From assembly GCF_002944405.1 (NCBI RefSeq), contig NZ_CP024307.1, forward strand, positions 268,501 to 332,500: a DNA stretch of 64,000 nt, read 5' to 3'. This DNA comes from Sinorhizobium fredii. Lineage in GTDB: Bacteria > Pseudomonadota > Alphaproteobacteria > Rhizobiales > Rhizobiaceae. Below the pieces are notes generated by a model. That model was not told the DNA's origin, did not search any database, and worked only from the letters and a program-made list of their open reading frames with translations. The translations under genes were made by a program, and so were the position numbers. Shown piece by piece: positions 37,909 through 47,519 of this stretch. How positions within the stretch are numbered: the stretch's first letter is position 1; each line of letters begins with the position of its first letter.

Positions 37909-39078
37909 TCAGAGGCTGGTGAATTTCTGGATGACACCGGCGACCTCCGCCGTCTTCAGCCCGGCAATATTGATGCGCCCCGAGCCCGGCATGTAGATGC
38001 CGTGCTCGGTCCTGAGCCGCATCACCTCCGCTTCGGTGAGCGGCAGCATCGAGAACATCCCTTCCTGGCCGGCGATCGCGCCCAAGCTCTGCCAGCGGCT
38101 CCTGAGGCCTTCCGCGAGCATTCTGCGGATACCGGTCATGCGCAGCCGCATGCCTTCCAATTCCTCGGCCCAGTCGCGGGCAAGTTCGGGATCGGCAAGA
38201 ATCGTGCGGACGACCGCCGCGCCGTGGTCCGGCGGCATGGAATAGCTGGTGCGGGCAAGGCCGGCGAGATTGGAACGCACCGTATCGGCGGACGAGGACG
38301 AGGGGGTGATGGCGAAGATCGCGCCGGTGCGCTCGCGATAGAGTCCGAAGGACTTCGAGCAGGAAACCGCGACGAGCGCTTCCGGAACGACGGTCAAGAG
38401 GTGCCTGAGCCCGGCCACGTCCTGTTCAAGGCCGCGCCCAAAACCCTGATAGGCGAGATCGACGAGCGGCAGCAGGCCGCGCTCGGCAACGAGCGCCGCG
38501 ATCTCCATCCATTGGGGTTCGGTCACGACGCCGCCTGTCGGGTTGTGGCAGCTCGCATGCAAGAGCACCGCGTCGCCGGCGGCAGCACCTTCGAGCGTGC
38601 TGACGAGATTGTCGAAGGTCACCGATTGCGCCGGAATATCGAAGAAGTCGTAGGTGGCGATCTCGAGGCCTGCTGCCTTGAAGATCGGCGCGTGGTTCGG
38701 CCAGCTCGGCAGGCCGAGCCAGATCTTCCGGCCGCCCATGCGGTAGATCAGGTCAGCCGCAAGCCGCAACGCGCCGGAGCCGCCGGGCGTCTGCACGCCG
38801 GCCACATGGCTGCGCTCGACCGTCTCGCCGCCGACGAGGGCCCAGAGGTGGTCGAGGAACACCAGATCTCCCTCGGGGCCGACATAAGCTTTCGTCTCCT
38901 GCGTCTCGAGCAGCCGCCTTTCCGCCGCCTTGACGGCGCGGAAGATCGGCGTGCGGCCGGTCTCGTCGCGATAGACGCCGACGCCAAGATCCACCTTACC
39001 GGGGCGTTCGTCCTTGCGGAACAGGCCGATCAGGGCCAGCAACGGATCGTCGGGTTGGCGGGCGAGGGCGTCGAACAT
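37909..39078 (-). CDS. tatA: Aromatic/aspartate aminotransferase (TatA-like)
   Basis: A 389-residue class I PLP aminotransferase that interconverts aromatic (and aspartate) amino acids with their 2-oxo acids. Motifs are DLGVGVYRDETGRTPIFRAV, YVGPEGD, GGSGALRLAADL, CHNPTGGVVTEPQW, DLAYQGFGRGL and the PLP-lysine block SCSKSFGLYRERTG. It matches the TatA/TyrB group of Sinorhizobium. The start is ATG 39078. It is divergent from an Lrp-type regulator, the probable controller. Confidence 0.9.
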   Translation of the reverse strand: MFDALARQPDDPLLALIGLFRKDERPGKVDLGVGVYRDETGRTPIFRAVKAAERRLLETQETKAYVGPEGDLVFLDHLWALVGGETVERSHVAGVQTPGGSGALRLAADLIYRMGGRKIWLGLPSWPNHAPIFKAAGLEIATYDFFDIPAQSVTFDNLVSTLEGAAAGDAVLLHASCHNPTGGVVTEPQWMEIAALVAERGLLPLVDLAYQGFGRGLEQDVAGLRHLLTVVPEALVAVSCSKSFGLYRERTGAIFAITPSSSSADTVRSNLAGLARTSYSMPPDHGAAVVRTILADPELARDWAEELEGMRLRMTGIRRMLAEGLRSRWQSLGAIAGQEGMFSMLPLTEAEVMRLRTEHGIYMPGSGRINIAGLKTAEVAGVIQKFTSL

Positions 39079-39279
39079 GCTGGAGATCCTTGGAGCTGTG
39101 ACCGGTCGATAGTCGTCTTGGGTTTGTTCAAAGGCAAGCCGCATCAGGGCTTTGACGGATCCTCTGTAAGATAAGCATGGCGCAAAATCGACGACATATT
39201 TGTCTGATTTCGCTAATGCTGGCGCGTGCTTTTGCGGTATACTGGGCATCAACTGCATCCCATTTGCGAAAACTCGGGA

Positions 39280-39753
39280 ATGATGGAAATCGAACGAACG
39301 GAGCTGGATGCGACCGACCGGCGGATCATCAGGCTGCTGATCGAAGATGCGTCGCAGAGCAACAACGAACTCGCCGCCAAGGTGGGGCTGTCGCCGGCGC
39401 CGCTGTCGCGGCGGCTGGCGCGTCTCTACGCGACCGGCGTCATCCGCCAGACGGTCGTCGTCGACCCGAAGGCACTCGGCATCGGCTTCCACGCCTTTGT
39501 CGAGGTGACGCTGGAACGGACCGCCAGCAAGGTCGGGCAGCGCTTCATCGAGCTGGTGTCACGCATTCCGGAGGTGGTCGAGTGCCATACGGTCGCCGGC
39601 GATTTCGATTTCCTGCTGAAGATAGCGGTGCGCGATGTGGCGGATTACAAGCGCCTGCTCTGGAGCGAGTTCGAGCAGATCGCCGAAATCAAGACGCTGC
39701 GCTCGACGATCCTGCTCGACAGCCCGAAGCTGCAGGGTGGTTCGACGCCTTAG
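39280..39753 (+). CDS. Lrp/AsnC-family transcriptional regulator
   Basis: A 157-residue regulator: N-terminal helix-turn-helix (LDATDRRIIRLLIEDASQSN, then LSPAPLSRRLARLYATGVI) and a C-terminal RAM ligand domain (FVEVTLERTA, VVECHTVAGDFDFLLKIAV). ATG 39280 and 39283 are adjacent possible starts. Divergent from tatA, so an aromatic amino acid is the likely effector. Confidence 0.9.
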   Translation: MMEIERTELDATDRRIIRLLIEDASQSNNELAAKVGLSPAPLSRRLARLYATGVIRQTVVVDPKALGIGFHAFVEVTLERTASKVGQRFIELVSRIPEVVECHTVAGDFDFLLKIAVRDVADYKRLLWSEFEQIAEIKTLRSTILLDSPKLQGGSTP

Positions 39754-39795
39754 GAGCGGCCGGATCGTCAGGCTGAGGAAATGCCTGCGTGTGGG

Positions 39796-40884
39796 TCACG
39801 CCTCCAGCGTCCCCGGCCTGCGCCGAGCCCGCGACGGCCCGGGGCAGGCAATCTTCATCAGGTCAGATCGGCAGCGGGCGAAGCGGGTGGAGACGCGGGT
39901 GACGATCAAGCCGTCCTGCGGCGCCCGAACCTCGATCGCTCCATCAGCCACGCCGGGCCTGGCGAGGATCGTCGCCAGCAGGTCCCCGGCTTTGACCTGT
40001 TCGCCGGGGTCCCGGTGAAAGAGGATCGCCCCGGCTGCTGGCGCGCGAATCATCTCGATATTGTCGAGCGGCGCCACCACGCCGCCAAAGCTCGGGCGAG
40101 GATCGTCGTCCGCCGCGACGCCGCCGCGTCCGGCGAGAAACCGATAGACGCCCTCGGCATCCTTGCCGGCCAGGTCAGGATAGACATCGCGCGTGCCGCG
40201 CAGTTCCACGGTCACCGAAAGCCGGCCGGGCAGCGAGGTCTTCCTTTCGCCGGCGCTCCCGTATTTCCAGGCATAGGCAACGGCCTCCTCGAAGGCGGAG
40301 CTTTCCCCGTCGGAGAGGAGCACCGCCCGCATGTCGAGTGCGGCGGCGAGGTCCGCGGCCTCCGGCCAGAAGGCCTCGTCGATATAGGCGTATTGCAGTC
40401 CTTCGTCGTCGCAATGGAGGTCGAGCACTAGGTCGCAGCCGAGTGCCATGTGCAGCAGATGTCGCTTCAGCCGGTCGACCGCCGAATACTGTTCGAGATT
40501 CTCGATGAGGCCGCCGCGATCGCCAAGCCGGATCAGCGGAAAGTCGCGGTTGAAATTGGCGCGGGTGCCGAGATCGAAGCGGCCCTGCAGCTCGCCGAAA
40601 TGCGCTTGCGCAGCGCCGATCGGGTTTGCCTGGGGAAGGACGGTGATGTCGCCGAGGATCATGCCTTCCCTCTCGGCCTGGCGCAGTCGGTCCAGGAGAA
40701 AATGAAGCAGTGCCGTGCCCGGCAGTTCGTTGGCGTGGAGGGCGGCCTGAATATAGCTCCGCGGTGCCCCGGCTCTGGTTCCAGTGAACCGGAACACCGG
40801 CAGACGCCACTCGACGCCCGGCGTATCACCGGCGATGATGATCTCGGAAACTTCCACTTTGCCGTCCTCAATGGTTCGGGCCAT
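39796..40884 (-). CDS. Succinylglutamate desuccinylase/aspartoacylase family protein
   Basis: About 362 residues. Zinc carboxypeptidase fold with metal ligands in IQAALHANELPGTAL (His, Glu) and LVLDLHCDDEGL (His), and RANFNRDFP nearby. After the catalytic domain there is a barrel-sandwich-like C-terminal part (FHRDPGEQVKAGDLLATI), as in the AstE/AspA-like group. Substrate unknown; amide-bond hydrolysis of an N-acyl amino acid is likely. The start is uncertain: ATG 40884 is given, but ATG 40908 has a better upstream AGG. Confidence 0.82.
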   Translation of the reverse strand: MARTIEDGKVEVSEIIIAGDTPGVEWRLPVFRFTGTRAGAPRSYIQAALHANELPGTALLHFLLDRLRQAEREGMILGDITVLPQANPIGAAQAHFGELQGRFDLGTRANFNRDFPLIRLGDRGGLIENLEQYSAVDRLKRHLLHMALGCDLVLDLHCDDEGLQYAYIDEAFWPEAADLAAALDMRAVLLSDGESSAFEEAVAYAWKYGSAGERKTSLPGRLSVTVELRGTRDVYPDLAGKDAEGVYRFLAGRGGVAADDDPRPSFGGVVAPLDNIEMIRAPAAGAILFHRDPGEQVKAGDLLATILARPGVADGAIEVRAPQDGLIVTRVSTRFARCRSDLMKIACPGPSRARRRPGTLEA

Positions 40885-40908
40885 ACCCGCGCAAGTCGTT
40901 ATTTGCAT

Positions 40909-41420
40909 GAGCCTCGCCATGCAAGCCGATTGACTGGCCGGATCAATCCTGATCGACCGTGGGCAGGTCGAGCGCGGAGCGCAGCACTCCCTTTCCCCGC
41001 TCATAGAGCATCGCATAGCGTGCCGGCTTCAACAGGTCGGCACGCGGCGTAAATCCCGCGACGACCTTGTTGAAGGGGATTGCGCCGCAGCCTGGCGCAA
41101 GGCATCGAATTTGCCTTTGGGACACTGGCTGAACTTGCGGAGGCGCCCGAGATAACGGTTGCTTCCCGGTTCGAACAGGAAGCCATCGACTTTCCATGTC
41201 CATCCTTGCCTTGGCATGGTGCTCCCATCGCTGAAGTTTGATGGTGCAAGTAGCCTATATCGGAGTTGCTCTGAAGCAACCGCCGCACCGCCTTATCCTC
41301 AGCGAACATTCCTGGTGTTGTCGATTTGAGGACGTGAACATCAGCGCCATGCATCTGAAGAGACGGATGGCGCTGCAGACCCCACAAAACCTTTGCTGGG
41401 CGAAGCTGGAGGACTGAGCC
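40909..41420. other. Gap with possible gene remnant between the desuccinylase-like gene and guaA
   Basis: About 500 bases with no convincing intact gene. On the minus strand two adjoining frames look partly coding: one reads KVDGFLFEPGSNRYLGR (about 41180) and the other AIPFNKVVAGFTPRADLL (about 41060). They could be one small gene broken by a frameshift near 41090, but I do not recognise a family. Confidence 0.3.
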
Positions 41421-42983
41421 TCACTCCCACTCGATCGTGCCCGGCGGCTTCGAGGTCACATCGTAGACGACGCGGTTGATGCCGCGCACCTCGTTGATGA
41501 TGCGGGTCGCGGCGCGGCCCAAGAATTCCATGTCGTAGTGGTAGAAGTCGGCGGTCATGCCGTCGACCGAGGTGACGGCGCGCAGCGCGCAGACGAATTC
41601 GTAGGTGCGCCCGTCGCCCATGACGCCGACCGTCTGCACCGGCAGCAGCACGGCGAAGGCCTGCCAGATGGCATCGTAAAGGCCCGCCTTGCGGATCTCG
41701 TCGAGATAGATTGCGTCCGCCTCGCGCAGGATTTCGAGCTTTTCGCGGGTGATGCCGCCCGGGCAGCGGATGGCAAGGCCGGGGCCGGGGAAGGGATGGC
41801 GGCCGATGAAGCTGTCGGGCAGTCCGAGTTCGCGGCCGAGCACGCGCACCTCGTCCTTGAAGAGTTCGCGCAGCGGCTCGACGAGCTGCATGTTCATGCG
41901 CTCCGGCAGGCCGCCGACATTGTGGTGCGACTTGATCGTCACCGATGGGCCGCCGGTGAAGGAAACGCTTTCGATCACGTCAGGATAAAGCGTGCCCTGG
42001 GCGAGGAAATCGGCGCCGCCGAGCTTCTTCGCCTCTTCCTCGAAGACCTCGATGAACAGCCGCCCGATGATCTTGCGCTTGGTTTCCGGATCGCTGACGC
42101 CCGTAAGTTCGCCGATGAAGCGGTCGGAGGCATCGATATGGAGGAGGTGCAGGTTGTAATGCTCTTGGAACATGGCGACGACGTTGGCCGCCTCGTCCTT
42201 GCGCATCAGACCGTGGTCGACGAGGATGCAGGTGAGCTGGTCGCCGACCGCCTCATGGATGAGGAGGGCCGCAACGGAGGAATCGACGCCGCCCGAAAGC
42301 GCGCAGATCACCTTCTTGTCGCCGACCTGCTCACGGATCGCCTCGACCGCCTTGGCGCGATAGGCCGACATCGTCCAGTCGCCCTTGATGCCGGCGATCT
42401 TGTGGACGAAGTTGGAGATGAGCTTGGCGCCGTCGGGCGTATGCACCACTTCCGGATGGAATTGCACGGCGTAATATTTGCGCTTCTCGTCGGCGATGAA
42501 GGCGAAGGGGGCGTTGGACGAGGTCGCCACCACCTCGAAGCCCTCGGGCAGTGCTGTCACCCGGTCGCCATGCGACATCCATACCTGGTGGCGCGAGCCG
42601 AGCGACCAGAGTCCGTCAAAGAGGGCGCAATCCTTCTCGACTTCGAGGAAGGCGCGGCCGAATTCGCGGTGATGGCCGCTTTCCACCTTGCCGCCGAGCT
42701 GGGCGCACATGGTCTGCTGGCCGTAGCAGATGCCGAAGACCGGCAGGCCGCTTTCGAAGATCACCGACGGCGCGCGCGGCGAGCCGATCTCGAGCGTCGA
42801 GGCCGGGCTGCCGGACAGGATCACCGCCTTCGGGTTCAGGCGCCTGAAGCCCTCTTCGGCCGACTGGAACGGCACGATTTCGCAATAGACGCCGGCCTCG
42901 CGTACGCGCCGGGCGATGAGCTGCGTCACCTGGCTGCCGAAATCGACGATCAGGACGGTGTCGGGATGGGCTGTCTGGGTCAT
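41421..42983 (-). CDS. guaA: GMP synthase (glutamine-hydrolysing)
   Basis: Converts XMP to GMP with glutamine and ATP. The 520-residue protein has the N-terminal class I glutaminase (Cys in [18 protein letters not shown], His/Glu in [15 protein letters not shown]), the ATP-pyrophosphatase P-loop [14 protein letters not shown], and a C-terminal dimerisation domain ending KPPGTIEWE. Full length. The gene is alone on its transcript. Confidence 0.98.
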   Translation of the reverse strand: MTQTAHPDTVLIVDFGSQVTQLIARRVREAGVYCEIVPFQSAEEGFRRLNPKAVILSGSPASTLEIGSPRAPSVIFESGLPVFGICYGQQTMCAQLGGKVESGHHREFGRAFLEVEKDCALFDGLWSLGSRHQVWMSHGDRVTALPEGFEVVATSSNAPFAFIADEKRKYYAVQFHPEVVHTPDGAKLISNFVHKIAGIKGDWTMSAYRAKAVEAIREQVGDKKVICALSGGVDSSVAALLIHEAVGDQLTCILVDHGLMRKDEAANVVAMFQEHYNLHLLHIDASDRFIGELTGVSDPETKRKIIGRLFIEVFEEEAKKLGGADFLAQGTLYPDVIESVSFTGGPSVTIKSHHNVGGLPERMNMQLVEPLRELFKDEVRVLGRELGLPDSFIGRHPFPGPGLAIRCPGGITREKLEILREADAIYLDEIRKAGLYDAIWQAFAVLLPVQTVGVMGDGRTYEFVCALRAVTSVDGMTADFYHYDMEFLGRAATRIINEVRGINRVVYDVTSKPPGTIEWE

Positions 42984-43089
42984 GGCGGGCCTTCAGGCAA
43001 GCTTGAACATGGCGAGCCTTTAATGAAAGGCCGCCCTTGGCGCAACGATTTCATTGCACCCCGACAATTTAGGACCTGCTGCAGAACCG

Positions 43090-43728
43090 TCAGAGCCGGA
43101 TTTGGCCCGTGTCGAGCGCCTTTTCCAGCCGGTCCACCGCGTCTGCCAGCTTCTCGTCGATGACGTGCAGATATTCCGTCCAGTCGTCGACATGCTTCAG
43201 CTCCGCCTTGCCGTCCGATATGCCGCGCAGCCCTATCAGCGGCACGTCGAAGGCCTGGCAGGCGCGCAGGACGGCATAGGTCTCCATCTCGACCATGTCG
43301 GCGTCGATCTCGTCATAGGCCTTGCCGGAGACGATACCGGCGCCGGTCGAAAGCCGCGCCTCCTTCACGCCCGGGACCCGATGCGGCAGCTTGACGACGG
43401 CGGGCAGATCGAGAAAGGGCGTCGCGCCCTTCTCGAAGCCGAGCGGCGAGGCGTCCATGTCGCGATAGCCGACCGAGGCCGCCTGGTAGATTTCCGTCTG
43501 TTCGAGCGTGGCGGAACCGGCGGAGCCGAGCGAGACGACGAGATCCGGCAGCCTGCCTGCGGCCTTGAGCTCGCAAAGCGCCTTGGTCAGGCCGACGGCC
43601 GCTTCGACCGGGCCGACGCCGGTCATCAGCGGCCTGATCCGGTGCTTGAGGCAGGGGCCGTATTCCAGGTTGACGGCCATCACGTAGAGGATGTTCTTAC
43701 CGGCGACCGGCTTCAACTCGAAACTCAT
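43090..43728 (-). CDS. 5'-methylthioadenosine/S-adenosylhomocysteine nucleosidase-type phosphorylase
   Basis: A 212-residue nucleoside phosphorylase-fold protein. Key blocks are LYVMAVNLEYGPCL, MTGVGPVEAAVGLTKAL, DLVVSLGSAGSA, the purine-site SGKAYDEIDADMVEMETYAV (Glu in VEMETYA) and GLRGISDGKAELKHVDDW. It should cleave MTA or SAH (or a related nucleoside). It overlaps the upstream thioesterase by ATGA. Confidence 0.87.
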   Translation of the reverse strand: MSFELKPVAGKNILYVMAVNLEYGPCLKHRIRPLMTGVGPVEAAVGLTKALCELKAAGRLPDLVVSLGSAGSATLEQTEIYQAASVGYRDMDASPLGFEKGATPFLDLPAVVKLPHRVPGVKEARLSTGAGIVSGKAYDEIDADMVEMETYAVLRACQAFDVPLIGLRGISDGKAELKHVDDWTEYLHVIDEKLADAVDRLEKALDTGQIRL

Positions 43729-44180
43729 CCCTCGATCCCCTCGCGGCCGCGCACCACCATCATCGTTCCGGTCATCGAGGCGATTAGCTTTGCCGGTCCG
43801 TCGGATCGGACGGCATAGGCCTTGCCGTCCGAGACAATGATCGTCGTGCCGGGCTTCGTCACCTCGCCGCGGAAGAGAAAACGCTCGCCGCGGCCGGGCG
43901 AAAGGAGATTGACCTTGAACTCGATGGTCAGCAGCGATGCGTCGGGATCGATGAGCGAATAGCCCGCATAGGTGCCGGCGGCATCGAGCGCTGCCGAGAT
44001 CACCCCGGCATGCAGCAGCCCGTGCTGCTGCGTCAGCTTGAGATCGAACGGCAATTCGATCTCCACCGTGCCCTGCTCAACGCGGGTAAGTTCCGCGCCG
44101 ATCGTGCGCATGGCGGCCTGGCGGTCGAAACTCTCCCGGATGCGGGCGCGGAAATCGTGCGGCTCGCTGTCGTGCCTCAA
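43725..44180 (-). CDS. PaaI-family thioesterase
   Basis: A hotdog-fold acyl-CoA thioesterase of about 151 residues. The core is IELPFDLKLTQQHGLLHAGV with HAGVISAALDAAGTYAG (active-site region), then LLTIEFKVNLLSPGRGERFL and the C-terminal IASMTGTMMVVRG. The start is uncertain. TTG 44180 with AAGGGG upstream fits the family length; ATG 44237 and ATG 44111 are alternatives. The last bases overlap the nucleosidase start as ATGA, so the two are translationally coupled. Confidence 0.82.
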   Translation of the reverse strand: MRHDSEPHDFRARIRESFDRQAAMRTIGAELTRVEQGTVEIELPFDLKLTQQHGLLHAGVISAALDAAGTYAGYSLIDPDASLLTIEFKVNLLSPGRGERFLFRGEVTKPGTTIIVSDGKAYAVRSDGPAKLIASMTGTMMVVRGREGIEG

Positions 44181-44330
44181 TTCAAAAAGCCCCTTGCTGA
44201 AACGGACCGGAATGCCCGATCGCGCCGACAGTTGCATGCGTCGCGACCGAGGACAAGCGCAATCGTCCGCACGGGCGAACCCGGTGCCGACGGACTTTCG
44301 GGACGCACGCCGCATCCATATATCATCCTG

Positions 44331-44885
44331 ATGAGGAACTTCAGGCGCATAGAGATCCGCCCTGCCGTACCGGACGACGTGATGATGATCGCGTCGGTGC
44401 TGGTGAACACCTGGCGCGCGACCTTCCGCGGGATCATTTCCGATGCCTATCTCGACGCCATGAAGGTCGAGGACCAGGCGATCGGCCATGCGCGGCGAAT
44501 GCGAATACCGGGCGCCTTCCTCCTGGTCGCCGTCGATCTCTCGGAAGATCGAGTGGTCGGTTTTGCGAATTACGGTCGGGCGCGGTCCATGCCGCCGGCC
44601 TTCGACCGGGAACTCTACGAGCTTTATCTTCTGCCGGAGTTCCATGGCGCGGGCATTGGTGCGGCGCTGGTGCGCACGGTCGCGGCCCACTGCCGGGAGC
44701 TGCAGGCCTCGTCGCTCTTCGCCTGGGTGCTGAAGGGCAATCCGAACCGGGCCTTCTACGAGCGGCTCGGCGCGCGGGCGGTGGGAGAGGGCCGGGTCAG
44801 CGTCGGCCGCGAGAGCCTCGAACAGATCGCCTATCGCTGGGATGACCTGGTCAAGCTTTCCGGTGCGGGAAATGTCGCGACCTGA
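44331..44885 (+). CDS. GNAT-family N-acetyltransferase
   Basis: A 184-residue GCN5-related acetyltransferase. The fold is shown by IRPAVPDDVMMIASVLVNTW, LYELYLLPEFHGAGIGAALV (acetyl-CoA pyrophosphate loop, motif A) and AWVLKGNPNRAFYERLGARA (motif B). Substrate unknown. ATG 44331 is the first good start; it is divergent from the thioesterase and convergent with the DUF1513 gene. Confidence 0.88.
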   Translation: MRNFRRIEIRPAVPDDVMMIASVLVNTWRATFRGIISDAYLDAMKVEDQAIGHARRMRIPGAFLLVAVDLSEDRVVGFANYGRARSMPPAFDRELYELYLLPEFHGAGIGAALVRTVAAHCRELQASSLFAWVLKGNPNRAFYERLGARAVGEGRVSVGRESLEQIAYRWDDLVKLSGAGNVAT

Positions 44886-44897
44886 TTTAGAAGCGTC

Positions 44898-45986
44898 CTA
44901 ATCCTTGCCGAGCCCGAGGATGTGCTGGTCCCAGGCGACGGCACTCTTCTGACCCTTGAACCGGCCATCATAAGTCGAGACGGCGAAGCCGGGTCTCGCG
45001 GCGGCAACGCCCGCCGCATCCACGACCCGTTCCTCCTTCAAGACCGCGCCCGTTTTCGCTTCGAGCGTCACGGCGACTTTGCCCTTCGGCGACGTGAGCG
45101 CGACAAGGTCCTCGCGGCGGTTGATGGCAATGGCGCCGACATAATTGGCGAGGGCGGCGGTCGTGCGCTCGGGGAGGGGGATAAAACTCAGCTCCTCCCC
45201 CTTTTTGAAATGCCCGACCAGCGGCGGCAGGTCGTTGCGCGCTCCCTCGTACTGGCAGGCAAACCAGATCCTGCCGTCGGCGCCGATATCGACGTGGCGG
45301 GTGGAAAGCTGCTTGAGCTCCGGCGGCAGGCCGTGTTTCTCGATGAGCGCGCCGGTCGCCGTATCGACCAGGGCGAGGCTCGGTTCCATGTGATCGAGAT
45401 TGAGCTTGGTGCGGCCGAAATCCGGATGGGTCTCGATGCCGCCATTGGCGATTGCGAGCGTCCGGCCGTCGGCGGTCAGCGTCATGTCGTGCGGACCGAT
45501 GCCATAGGTGGGGAATTCGCCTGTGCGGATGAAGCCGCGCGTCCCGTCGTAAACGCCGATCATGCCGCGATTGGCGGAGAAATCGTTCTCCGTGGCGTAG
45601 AGCAGCCGCCCGTCGGCGGAGAAGCAGCCGTGGCCGAAGAAGTGGCGGCCTTCGGCGGCGGAGATGACGACCGGCTCGGCGGTGCCGTCGGTCGCGAGGA
45701 TCATGGCATAGGTTCCGGGCCGGCGCGCAAAGGCGACGGCGCGGCGGGCCGCCGGCGAGAAGGCCATGCCATGCGCCCGCGCCGGCAGTAGCGTCCGTTC
45801 GACGATCTCTCCCTCCTCCGTCAGCGTCGCCACGCCATAGCTGCCGTCCGGCGCCATGAAGGCCGAGGCGAAGACGGCATCCGCCCGCTCGAGCGCGAAG
45901 GCCCCGCTTGGGGCGAGCGTCGCCATCCAGGCGGCGCCGGCCATTTTGACGAAGCTGCGTCGATCGATGAGGGTTTTGGTGCTCAT
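44898..45986 (-). CDS. Tat-exported DUF1513 protein
   Basis: A 362-residue periplasmic protein. The N-terminus DRRSFVKMAGAAWMATLA is a twin-arginine signal. The mature part is a beta-propeller-like DUF1513 domain with repeats such as FGHGCFSADGRLLYATENDF, GIGPHDMTLTADGRTLAIAN and RHVDIGADGRIWFACQYEG. DUF1513 genes usually cluster with imelysin and di-heme oxidoreductase genes in iron-related loci. Here the cluster is just upstream on the same strand, but separated by corA and two repeat elements. ATG 45986 is the start. Confidence 0.88.
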   Translation of the reverse strand: MSTKTLIDRRSFVKMAGAAWMATLAPSGAFALERADAVFASAFMAPDGSYGVATLTEEGEIVERTLLPARAHGMAFSPAARRAVAFARRPGTYAMILATDGTAEPVVISAAEGRHFFGHGCFSADGRLLYATENDFSANRGMIGVYDGTRGFIRTGEFPTYGIGPHDMTLTADGRTLAIANGGIETHPDFGRTKLNLDHMEPSLALVDTATGALIEKHGLPPELKQLSTRHVDIGADGRIWFACQYEGARNDLPPLVGHFKKGEELSFIPLPERTTAALANYVGAIAINRREDLVALTSPKGKVAVTLEAKTGAVLKEERVVDAAGVAAARPGFAVSTYDGRFKGQKSAVAWDQHILGLGKD

Positions 45987-46050
45987 GCGTTTTTCCGCGT
46001 GGCCGACGACAGTGAACGTCTCTCGGCGGAGAGGCGATCCTGCAGCGCAA

Positions 46051-46207
46051 CCCCTCCCCAACCCCTCCCCACAAGGGGGAGGGATTTACAATGCCGCGAC
46101 CGATTCGGCCGCTTAGAGCGGATCCGCGAGTTCGGATGTCGCAGATGGCGCTCGGCGGGCCGCGGCGGGCAAGCCCCTCCCCCTTGTGGGGAGGGGTTGG
46201 GGAGGGG
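46051..46207. repeat. 33-base perfect inverted repeat with 91-base spacer
   Basis: Arms at 46051-46083 (CCCCTCCCCAACCCCTCCCC then ACAAGGGGGAGGG) and 46175-46207 are perfect reverse complements. The CTCCCC-ACAAGGGGGAG core resembles the CTCCCCCACAAGGGGGGAG core of the element in the di-heme gene at 50086-50281. It fills the gap between corA and the DUF1513 gene. Confidence 0.9.
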
Positions 46208-46222
46208 TCTCGACTGCGTCAT

Positions 46223-47212
46223 CTACAACCAGCCCCTGCGCTTGAAATAGAGATACGGCAACAGCGCGGACATGACCATCAGCACCAGTGCATAGGGATA
46301 ACCCAAGTGCCAGTGCAGTTCCGGTATCGCGTCGAAGTTCATGCCATAGACCGAGGCGACCAGTGTTGGCGGCAGGAACACGACGGAGGCGACCGAGAAG
46401 ATCTTGATGATCTGGTTCTGCTCGAGATTGATCAGCCCCAGCGTCGCGTCGAGCAGGAAGTTGATCTTGTTCGACAGGAACAGCGCGTGGTCGCCGAGCG
46501 AGGCGGCGTCGCGCTGGATCAGCTTGATCCGCTGCCGACTCTCCTTGGCGGCCTTGCGTGCCGCCCTCCCTTCCACCGCGACGTGATAGGCGACGAGCCT
46601 GCCGATGCTGACAAGGCTTTCGCGGATGGTCGTCAGCAGGTCGCCCTTCTGGCCGATCTGCTCGATCAGCGACTGCAGGTCGCGCGTCTTCTTGGTGGCG
46701 CTGGCATGCGACTTGCGGAAGACCTCGCGAGAAATCGCGTCGACCTCGTTGCCGGCCCGCTCCAGCGCGTCGGCAATCCGGTCGATCATCGCCTCGAGCA
46801 GACCCAGCATGACCAGTTCGCCCGTCTCGCAGACGGCACCATTCGGCTTCTGGATGCGCGTTGCATAGAGCTGGAACGGTTTCGGGTCGGCGTGGCGCAC
46901 CGAGACGAGCGTCGCGCCCTTCAGCACGAAGGTCACCGGCACCTTGGCGGGGTAGTCGCTGTCGAGCTTGGCGGTCGCGGTCATGGTCATGAATTCCGCG
47001 CCGTCCTCCTGGTAGAGCCGGTCGGACAGCTCGATTTCCTGCATCTCGTCGCGGGTCGGAATGGCGATGCCGAGATGCTCCTCGACGAAACGCGTCTCAT
47101 CTGCGGAGGGGTTGAAGAGGTCGAACCAGGTCACCGGCTCCTGGAAGGCAGGACCGGCGGCACGATCGACGAGCACGAGATGGCCGTTCTGGCTTGTGTA
47201 GATGCGCAGCAT
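46223..47212 (-). CDS. corA: CorA-family magnesium/divalent cation transporter
   Basis: A 329-residue transporter. A large N-terminal cytoplasmic domain with a long stalk helix is followed by two C-terminal transmembrane helices, and the signature VYGMNF (GMN motif) follows the first (VVFLPPTLVASVYGMNF). The C-terminus is basic (YFKRRGWL). ATG 47212 with GGAG upstream is chosen. The gene is flanked by a RIME element upstream and a long inverted repeat downstream, and lies between imelysin-2 and DUF1513. Confidence 0.92.
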   Translation of the reverse strand: MLRIYTSQNGHLVLVDRAAGPAFQEPVTWFDLFNPSADETRFVEEHLGIAIPTRDEMQEIELSDRLYQEDGAEFMTMTATAKLDSDYPAKVPVTFVLKGATLVSVRHADPKPFQLYATRIQKPNGAVCETGELVMLGLLEAMIDRIADALERAGNEVDAISREVFRKSHASATKKTRDLQSLIEQIGQKGDLLTTIRESLVSIGRLVAYHVAVEGRAARKAAKESRQRIKLIQRDAASLGDHALFLSNKINFLLDATLGLINLEQNQIIKIFSVASVVFLPPTLVASVYGMNFDAIPELHWHLGYPYALVLMVMSALLPYLYFKRRGWL

Positions 47213-47410
47213 TCTGGGCTCCATGGGCGAGGTCATCGGACCGCCCGGAGCCCTGATCAATCAGGTCCGCACGGCCGCAAGGAAGACTCGACTTCGACTG
47301 TCGGGGTTCATCTTGGGTTAGTCCTTCGTGGGTGAAGCATGCCCGCGAGACGGGCATGGAATGCGCTTTGCTCCCATATTCGCGGCTTGTCAACCGGAGG
47401 CTTTTTCACG

Positions 47411-47517
47411 CTACTGCATGTTTCCTTGAAGCGTAGCCCATTCAAGGACAAAAACATGCAGTAATTGAAAGCGCTACCGCGTCCTTTGTGCGTCTGAAAG
47501 GACGCACGGCGCTGTAG
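47411..47517. repeat. RIME-type palindromic element, copy 2
   Basis: Inverse orientation to copy 1: CTACTGCATGTTTCCTTGAA...TTCAAGGAC...CATGCAGTA hairpin, then GTGCGTCTGAAAGGACGCAC and a terminal GGCGCTGTAG. It ends two bases before the imelysin-2 stop codon triplet (47520-47522), so it forms the 3' end of that transcript. Confidence 0.85.
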
Positions 47518-47519
47518 TG

